13,149 nucleotides of DNA, taken from the NCBI GenBank assembly GCA_031256015.1, contig JAIRRK010000046.1:1-13149 (forward strand), read 5' to 3'. Shown piece by piece: positions 9,134 to 13,149 of this stretch (position 1 is its first letter; each line of letters starts with the position of its first letter). The notes under the pieces are model-generated. The model was not told the DNA's origin and did not search any database. It worked only from the letters and a program-made list of their open reading frames with translations. A program made the translations under genes and the position numbers. The DNA is from Dysgonamonadaceae bacterium. Lineage in GTDB: Bacteria; Bacteroidota; Bacteroidia; Bacteroidales; Azobacteroidaceae.

Positions 9134-10816
9134 TTATTTTTCTTCAACCGCAGGCTGCAAAGTTTCCCGATACAAGGTTTCATTATTTAATAATTCAATC
9201 GCTTTACTCAGGGCTTTATCGTTTTTCAAACTATAAATCAATTGTCCTTTTACATGATAATACTGCCTCATAATATGCATCGACAGATATTCTGTTATCA
9301 AGTCTTTATGAAATTCAAAATCTCTATCCAAATCCGGTTTGACTTTCTTTTCAAGTGCTTCCAACTCCGAAGAAGCCATATCGGAATATCCTTCAAGTTC
9401 CATACTTTTTTTCAAAGCTTCCAGACGTTGCTCGCTCAATCTGTCATAAGTGAACTCTTTTGACCTGACAAAATCTTTAAACGCCGAATAAATTTCGTCT
9501 GTCATAACAAATTCGGAAGGAGACACAACATTCGGATGGTCTTTTCTCCACTGAACGACAAAGTCGAAAAACATCGATTTCATTTCCAAGTAGTAAATTA
9601 TTGTCGGAATGGTTTCCGGTTCAATCACAAAATCGGGAAGTATTCCGCCTCCGTCTCTCACTTGGCGACCGTTTTTCGTATGATAAACCGACGTTAAGCT
9701 ATCCGGAATTTCATCGGCTCTTCCTTCTCCGTCTCGATGAGAATAATTGATTCGTTGAATGGAACGCTCACTCGGAATATAATATTTCGATGTTGTCAGT
9801 TTCAATTGTCCGCCGTAAGGCATGGGCTGAGATGACTGAACCAAACCTTTTCCGAAAGTCCGGTTTCCGATTATAACGCCTCTATCCAAATCTTGAATAG
9901 TTCCGGCAAGAATTTCGGACGCCGAAGCCGACGAACCATTGACCAGAACAACCAAAGGCAATTCCGGTTGAAGAGGAGCTTGGGTTGCTCTGAAATTTTT
10001 CTCGTATTGTTTATTTTTCCCTTTTATCGAGAGTAATATTTCTCCTTCCGGGAGAAAGAAATTCAAAATTTCCAAACATTCTTCGAGAACACCTCCGCCG
10101 TTGTCTCTGACATCGATAATCAAACCCTGAAGGCGGTCATCGGAAGTAAGTTCAATCAAGGCGTTTTTGAAAGATTGAGCACTTTCTACGGTAAACGACG
10201 ACATTGAAATATAACCGATTTGATTCTCCGGTTTTCCGTAATAGGTAATCGGATTGATATGAACCCGCTTTCTTTCAATCGTAACTTCTTTCGGATTTTT
10301 TTCTCCTACTCTTTGATAGGTCAATTTCAAGGTAGTATTGGGCTGTCCTTTCAATTTTTCACTTGCATCCTTCGTATTTTTTCCTTCCATGCTTTCTCCG
10401 TCAATGGAAAGAATCCGGTCTCCCGGAAGCAATCCGGCCGATGCAGCCGGCATCCCCTCGTAAGGTTCTCTGATAATTATGGTATCTTCCTGCATCGAAA
10501 TCACGGCACCGATTCCTCCATATTCTCCGGTTGTCATGAATTGAAATTCCGACATTTCTTGCGAAGGAATATATTCACTATAAGGGTCCAACTGATTCAA
10601 CACATGATTAATAGCTCCGGTCATTAATTTTTGAGTGTCGAGAGAATCAACATAATTCATTAGTGTTCTTTTGAAAAATTCATTAAAGACATCTAGATTT
10701 TTAACCACATCCGCACGTTGCCGTTCCGTTAATTGGGCAAAAGAATGAGAATGAAAAACAATCATCAAAAAAATAACGACACTTGTTACGCGAATCAATT
10801 TCATCATTTGTTTCAT
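9134..10816 (-). CDS. S41 family carboxy-terminal processing peptidase
   Basis: This 560-aa exported serine protease of the Tsp/CtpA family cleaves proteins near their C-termini in the periplasm. The N-terminus is a signal peptide (hydrophobic 11-22, likely cleavage after SHSFA, 23-27). A PDZ domain spans about 95-175 (GEYGGIGAV, AGLLPGDRILSIDG). The protease core follows, with the catalytic Ser298 in SSASASE, Lys323 in FGKG and Gln327. Spacing from Ser to Lys (25) and Lys to Gln (4) equals that of E. coli Tsp (430/455/459). The last 150 residues are a charged helical extension common in Bacteroidota members. The start ATG is 3 bp after the pfkB stop codon, so the two are almost certainly co-transcribed. 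The natural substrate is unknown. Confidence 0.93.
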   Translation of the reverse strand: MKQMMKLIRVTSVVIFLMIVFHSHSFAQLTERQRADVVKNLDVFNEFFKRTLMNYVDSLDTQKLMTGAINHVLNQLDPYSEYIPSQEMSEFQFMTTGEYGGIGAVISMQEDTIIIREPYEGMPAASAGLLPGDRILSIDGESMEGKNTKDASEKLKGQPNTTLKLTYQRVGEKNPKEVTIERKRVHINPITYYGKPENQIGYISMSSFTVESAQSFKNALIELTSDDRLQGLIIDVRDNGGGVLEECLEILNFFLPEGEILLSIKGKNKQYEKNFRATQAPLQPELPLVVLVNGSSASASEILAGTIQDLDRGVIIGNRTFGKGLVQSSQPMPYGGQLKLTTSKYYIPSERSIQRINYSHRDGEGRADEIPDSLTSVYHTKNGRQVRDGGGILPDFVIEPETIPTIIYYLEMKSMFFDFVVQWRKDHPNVVSPSEFVMTDEIYSAFKDFVRSKEFTYDRLSEQRLEALKKSMELEGYSDMASSELEALEKKVKPDLDRDFEFHKDLITEYLSMHIMRQYYHVKGQLIYSLKNDKALSKAIELLNNETLYRETLQPAVEEK

Positions 10817-10819
10817 CTA

Positions 10820-11797
10820 TTATATTTTTTGAGCACGTATTTTTATATTATTCCAACATGTTTCATCCAGATTTGTTCCGACAACCCGGATAATTTCTCC
10901 GGCCAGCAAAGCTCCTAACTTAGAACATTGTTCCATAGTTTTACCATTCTGCATACCGTAGAGAAAACCGGCAGCGTAATAATCTCCTGCCGCAGTTGTG
11001 TCTATCGGTTGAAGCTTCGTTTGTACGGGAACATGAATTATTTCACCTTCTTTCGCCACGTAAGAGCCGTCCGAGCCGGATTTCACGACACTGATTTCCG
11101 CTTTTTCTCCGATTTTTTTCACGGCTTCTTCCGGTGATTTTCCGGTCAGAGCCTGAGCTTCTTCTTTATTCGCAAAAACAATATCCACGTATTTATCTAT
11201 CAAAGAGGATAAAAATTCTCTCTCCGCGTGCACTATATTGTAGCTGGCCAAATCGATTGCGGTTTTTAATCCCAAGAACTTGGCCATGGCAAACGCATTC
11301 TCAATCAATTCGTGATTTTGCACCAAATATCCCTCGGCATAAAAATAAGAATACTCCGAAAAAACTTCTTTTTTCAATTCGTTCTTATTTAATTCGACTG
11401 CGGCTCCCAAATAAGTTCCGAACGTTCTTTCTCCGTCGGGAGTAATAAAAGTGACAGCCGTACCGGTATGATTATTCGGAGTATGTATAAAGTGAGATTC
11501 TACTCCCGATTGCTTAAATTCTTTTTCATAAAATTGCCCGTAATGATTATCTCCGAGCTTCCCTATAAATCCGACGGGAACATTCATGTATGCCAGTGCT
11601 TTGCAGGTATTTCCCGCAGAACCTCCGGTTGTCATTTCAAATTTTTCGGATTGTAACTTCTTTAATACTTCGTCCCGTGTTTGCAAATCAATCAAATTCA
11701 TACTGCCTTTCGGCATATTTAATTCATTGAGTAAGTCCTCGTTATCGAGTTTGATTAGTATATCCACCAAGGCGTTTCCTATTCCTAATATTTTCAT
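10820..11797 (-). CDS. PfkB family carbohydrate/nucleoside kinase (adenosine-kinase-like)
   Basis: This 325-aa ribokinase-fold enzyme phosphorylates a sugar or nucleoside with ATP. PfkB signature 1 is at 58-69 (GGSAGNTCKALA) and signature 2 at 264-280, with the catalytic base D272 in TTAAGDYYAAGF. The N-terminal GIGNALVDI and the FGTYLGAA stretch fit the adenosine kinase-like PfkB subgroup found in Bacteroidota, so purine nucleoside salvage is a reasonable guess, but the substrate cannot be fixed from sequence. One departure is that the anion-hole motif, normally GAGD, reads AAGD (269-272). It is the first gene of the five-gene minus-strand operon. Its ATG at 11797 lies 21 bp after a -7 box. 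Confidence 0.9.
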   Translation of the reverse strand: MKILGIGNALVDILIKLDNEDLLNELNMPKGSMNLIDLQTRDEVLKKLQSEKFEMTTGGSAGNTCKALAYMNVPVGFIGKLGDNHYGQFYEKEFKQSGVESHFIHTPNNHTGTAVTFITPDGERTFGTYLGAAVELNKNELKKEVFSEYSYFYAEGYLVQNHELIENAFAMAKFLGLKTAIDLASYNIVHAEREFLSSLIDKYVDIVFANKEEAQALTGKSPEEAVKKIGEKAEISVVKSGSDGSYVAKEGEIIHVPVQTKLQPIDTTAAGDYYAAGFLYGMQNGKTMEQCSKLGALLAGEIIRVVGTNLDETCWNNIKIRAQKI

Positions 11798-11818
11798 TCT
11801 TGTAAATTAAATTTTGCA

Positions 11819-11826
11819 CAAAGATA
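11819..11826 (-). promoter_or_regulatory. -7 box of the pfkB operon promoter
   Basis: On the minus strand the sequence is TATCTTTG, matching TAnnTTTG. It ends 21 bp before the pfkB ATG, giving a leader of about 15 nt. A -33 TTTG is not evident at the expected distance. It directly abuts the -33 element (11827-11830) of the opposite-facing tRNA promoter. Confidence 0.5.
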
Positions 11827-11859
11827 TTTGTTTTATTGGAAAAATAGACTTACTTTTGC
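11827..11859 (+). promoter_or_regulatory. Bacteroidetes-type promoter of the tRNA-Asn pair
   Basis: TTTG (11827-11830), a 20-bp spacer and TACTTTTG (11851-11858, followed by C) match the Bacteroidetes -33/-7 consensus TTTG, about 19-20 bp, TAnnTTTG. The first tRNA begins 27 bp after the -7 box, leaving room for a short 5' leader that RNase P would remove. This is the best-formed promoter in the window. Confidence 0.75.
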
Positions 11860-11885
11860 AACGCATTTGAAAGAAAGTGTACAAT

Positions 11886-11959
11886 TCTTCCTTAGCTCAG
11901 TCGGTTAGAGCATCTGACTGTTAATCAGAGGGTCCTTGGTTCAAGTCCAAGAGGAAGAG
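11886..11959 (+). tRNA. tRNA-Asn (anticodon GUU), copy 1
   Basis: The 74-nt cloverleaf is complete. The 7-bp acceptor stem TCTTCCT pairs with AGGAAGA, followed by discriminator G at 11959. The D arm is GCTC/GAGC, the anticodon stem TCTGA/TCAGA, the loop CTGTTAA with anticodon GTT, and the T arm CTTGG-TTCAAGT-CCAAG. CCA is not encoded (GCA follows), so the end is added by tRNA nucleotidyltransferase. The promoter at 11827-11859 precedes it. Confidence 0.97.
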
Positions 11960-11982
11960 CAAAATTCTTCGACAAATCACAT

Positions 11983-12056
11983 TCTTCCTTAGCTCAGTCG
12001 GTTAGAGCATCTGACTGTTAATCAGAGGGTCCTTGGTTCAAGTCCAAGAGGAAGAG
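11983..12056 (+). tRNA. tRNA-Asn (anticodon GUU), copy 2
   Basis: It is identical over all 74 nt to copy 1, with the same cloverleaf and GTT anticodon. The identity extends slightly beyond the gene (11884-11964 against 11981-12061, a period of 97 bp), which suggests a recent tandem duplication or gene conversion. Only 23 bp separate the two genes, so they are probably processed from one transcript. CCA is not encoded. Confidence 0.97.
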
Positions 12057-12057
12057 C

Positions 12058-12074
12058 AAAAAGAGGCGAAACGC
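12058..12074 (+). terminator. Apparent half of an intrinsic terminator after the tRNA pair
   Basis: An A run and AGAGGCG lead into AAA and CGCC, forming a GGCG-AAA-CGCC hairpin. In a complete terminator the 3' arm would continue CTCT followed by T residues, but here it becomes CGGTC and no T run follows. What remains is 4 bp of stem. It may be a terminator cut by recombination, or no terminator at all. The stretch from here to the DUF4143 remnant at 12175 shows nothing else I can support. Confidence 0.22.
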
Positions 12075-12174
12075 CCGGTCAAAACAACAGAAACACACCG
12101 CCACTGCCGGCGAATCAATCCACTTAGTAAGTTTTAATGTGCCTGTAAGCCGATGATTTACGGTGATTCATGAT

Positions 12175-12507
12175 TTATAACCGGAATAAATCGGCAGGAT
12201 TCATACCGAGGAATTGCTCAAAAGGAATACCGCCGGTGCCGATTGTGTATAATCTGCGAGGATGGAACTCCTCATTAAACAGCGACAAACCAACATTCGT
12301 ACCACCCTTTCCGATTTTCACTTCAAGAGCCACTATATCGTTGTCTTTCTCGATAACATAATCAACTTCGTCTCTCCCTCGATTCCGGTAATACACATTA
12401 AACCGGAATTTCAATCCACTATTGATGAGGTGTGCCCCGACGGCCGATTTGACACAACGTTCCCATTCTTTCGGGTTTTTGCGCATCGAATCAAACGAAT
12501 CATGTCC
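12175..12507 (-). pseudogene. C-terminal remnant of an AAA-type ATPase (DUF4143 domain)
   Basis: From an ATG at 12486 the frame gives 103 aa. It matches the end of the DUF4143 domain as I know it: WERCVKSAVGAHLIN, DEVDYVIEK, ALEVKIG, TIGTGGIP and FLGMNPADLF. Complete members run to about 400 aa, with an N-terminal ATPase carrying Walker A/B motifs; all of that is absent. Family-like residues seem to continue slightly upstream of the ATG to an in-frame TGA at 12508-12510, which lies in a small hairpin. It is therefore a 5'-truncated remnant, unlikely to work. Complete genes of this family are often multicopy in Bacteroidota. G+C (24 of 60 in line 12301) is like the core genes and unlike the FISUMP gene next to it. 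Confidence 0.8.
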
Positions 12508-12523
12508 TCAACTAGGGTTGAGG
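12506..12523. repeat. 7-bp inverted repeat at the DUF4143 break point
   Basis: CCTCAAC (12506-12512) and GTTGAGG (12517-12523) form a perfect 7-bp stem with a 4-nt loop TAGG. No T run follows on either strand, so a terminator role is unlikely. It coincides with the point where similarity to DUF4143 ends. Confidence 0.6.
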
Positions 12524-12536
12524 GATAAACCTATTT

Positions 12537-12568
12537 AAAAGCAAAGGGATGCAAATCCTGCACCCCTT
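12537..12568 (-). terminator. Rho-independent terminator of the FISUMP gene
   Basis: On the minus strand a 10-bp stem with one G-U pair (12568-12559 with 12553-12544, arm AAGGGGTGCA) and a 5-nt loop is followed by TTTGCTTTT. It begins 40 bp after the FISUMP stop codon and is correctly oriented to end that transcript. It also keeps the transcript out of the DUF4143 remnant. Confidence 0.6.
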
Positions 12569-12601
12569 AGTTCTTAGTTCTTAACTCTTAGTTCTTAACT
12601 C
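12567..12601. repeat. Short tandem repeat, unit TTAGTTCTTAACTC
   Basis: Two perfect 14-bp units (12574-12587 and 12588-12601) are preceded by the first half of a third (TTAGTTC, 12567-12573). They lie between the FISUMP stop codon and its terminator. TAACTC at 12596-12601 also pairs with GAGTTA at 12605-12610, which includes the stop codon, in a 6-bp inverted repeat. Confidence 0.8.
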
Positions 12602-12607
12602 ACAGAG

Positions 12608-13149
12608 TTAGTCTTTCTTGCACCGCACGGGAAACATGAACGACCGGCTGTCGCGGTACCGGTACACTCCGGTCTCTGATGAGATCAAGTCCCGGCGCCA
12701 CGCGCGGGAACCATCGTAGGAGCTACTCGACCAGAAGTACGTGCGCGTGCCGAAAAAGTTGCGGCCATTATTGTCCACGTGGCCCGTGAACAACGCGTCA
12801 AACCCGCCGGTAGCGGCAGACTTGCTCGTACCGCCGACATCCACACTTTTCATCTTCCTCCCGAGAAGAGGATTGCGCCAACCGGTTGCCCCCTTGAAGC
12901 CCGACGTCGTAGAACTTGCTCCCTCCGTCGAATAAATATTCGCCGCAGCAGCAGCAATCACCTCCTCCAAATCGCTCCATTCCATATCGCTCGGAAGATG
13001 CCACCCGACCGGGCAAATACCCCGGACTTTTACATGGTCTGCGCCGTATTCCGTATTGCCTTGGTCTTCATCTGAAGTGTTCTTATTATCCGTCGCCCCG
13101 GCCCAGTTATACAATACGCCCATCTTCATTCGGTTATCTTCCCAATCCT
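12608..13149 (-). CDS. FISUMP-domain protein (Fib_succ_major, TIGR02145-like), 3' part
   Basis: The frame is open to the right edge, so the true start lies outside; the first ATG inside the window is at 13129. About 180 residues are visible. They carry the hallmarks of this family: GVLYNWAGA, ICPVGWHLPSDMEWSDLE, GATGWRN, GGFDALFTGHVDNNG, the YFWSSSS block and a closing PVRCKKD where FSVRCVRD is usual. Members are typically secreted or lipid-anchored surface proteins of Bacteroidota and Fibrobacter; the function is not known. Two sample lines have 38 and 39 G+C of 60, against 24 of 60 in pfkB, so the gene is foreign in composition or under different codon selection. Its last 31 codons look like a hypervariable segment. 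A terminator follows 40 bp after the stop. Confidence 0.85.
   Translation of the reverse strand, partial: DWEDNRMKMGVLYNWAGATDNKNTSDEDQGNTEYGADHVKVRGICPVGWHLPSDMEWSDLEEVIAAAAANIYSTEGASSTTSGFKGATGWRNPLLGRKMKSVDVGGTSKSAATGGFDALFTGHVDNNGRNFFGTRTYFWSSSSYDGSRAWRRDLISSETGVYRYRDSRSFMFPVRCKKD
12629..12721 (-). other. Candidate hypervariable C-terminal segment of the FISUMP gene
   Basis: Read on the minus strand, this segment encodes SYDGSRAWRRDL, a short spacer, VYRYRDSRSF and MFP, just before the VRC end. In relatives as I recall them the matching positions are rich in Asn (pattern AWNRNLN and VNRNNNNKSN). Here they carry CGC, GAC, ATC, TAC, TAC, CGC, GAC, AGC and TTC, all reachable from AAC by changing only the adenines. 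Arg at these positions uses CGC (12653, 12695), while Arg at conserved positions uses CGG (12623, 12659, 12692). The block ATC to GTG (12665-12682) does not fit the pattern. The alternative is ordinary paralog divergence in a gene with high G+C at third positions. Confidence 0.3.

Noticed and set aside
11886..12056. CRISPR-like or mobile repeat because of the 81-bp direct repeat
   Set aside because: The repeat is fully explained by two identical tRNA-Asn genes with short flanks.
12062..12607. A DGR template repeat or reverse transcriptase in the usual place downstream of the FISUMP gene
   Set aside because: I looked for an adenine-rich copy of the FISUMP 3' end and for reverse transcriptase motifs there and found neither; only repeats, a terminator and the DUF4143 remnant are present.
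12664..12694. Copy of the tRNA-Asn T arm (ATCAAGTCC) as an attachment site in the FISUMP gene
   Set aside because: Only a short run of bases is shared and it lies in coding sequence; too little for an att site.
12741..13075. Long plus-strand reading frames opposite the FISUMP gene
   Set aside because: They are antisense to a clear family match, arise from its high G+C content and have no recognisable motifs or start context.

Overview
The window looks like a chromosomal segment from a Bacteroidota bacterium, most likely order Bacteroidales. The evidence is the AT-rich coding sequence, promoters of the Bacteroidetes type (TTTG, about 20 bp, TAnnTTTG), few clear Shine-Dalgarno sites, and a family set typical of that group: a 7TM-HD phosphodiesterase, a long S41 peptidase, an adenosine-kinase-like PfkB, DUF4143 and FISUMP proteins. 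I cannot name the genus.

Left part (1-3924). Positions 1-244 hold a doubtful 34-codon lipoprotein-like ORF disrupted or created by a perfect 14-bp tandem duplication, an A/T-tract terminator hairpin and a perfect 28-bp palindrome of a dispersed-repeat type. Then come gltX (glutamyl-tRNA synthetase, minus strand) and, divergently, a PgpH-type membrane HD phosphodiesterase that probably degrades c-di-AMP. The two share a 71-bp promoter region.

Middle part (3933-11797). Five minus-strand genes are packed with gaps of 3, 18 and 9 bp and one 25-bp overlap, and read as one operon: PfkB sugar/nucleoside kinase, S41 carboxy-terminal processing peptidase, mtaB (tRNA ms2t6A methylthiotransferase), a family 2 glycosyltransferase and uvrA. 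A -7 box lies 21 bp ahead of pfkB. The operon mixes nucleoside salvage, envelope proteolysis, tRNA modification, glycosylation and DNA repair, so it looks like a housekeeping cluster and not one pathway.

Right part (11819-13149). A well-formed promoter abuts the pfkB promoter in the opposite direction and drives two identical tRNA-Asn(GUU) genes. After them the character changes: a terminator that looks cut in half, a truncated DUF4143 ATPase remnant, small repeats and hairpins, and the 3' part of a GC-rich FISUMP gene (about 64% G+C in two sample lines, against about 40% elsewhere). This is the accessory end of the window, possibly an island beside tRNA-Asn.

The most interesting signal is the 3' end of the FISUMP gene. 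The positions where relatives often carry Asn here carry codons ending in C (TAC, TAC, CGC, GAC, AGC, TTC and others), as adenine mutagenesis of AAC codons by a diversity-generating retroelement would leave. No reverse transcriptase or template repeat is in the window, so this stays a hypothesis.
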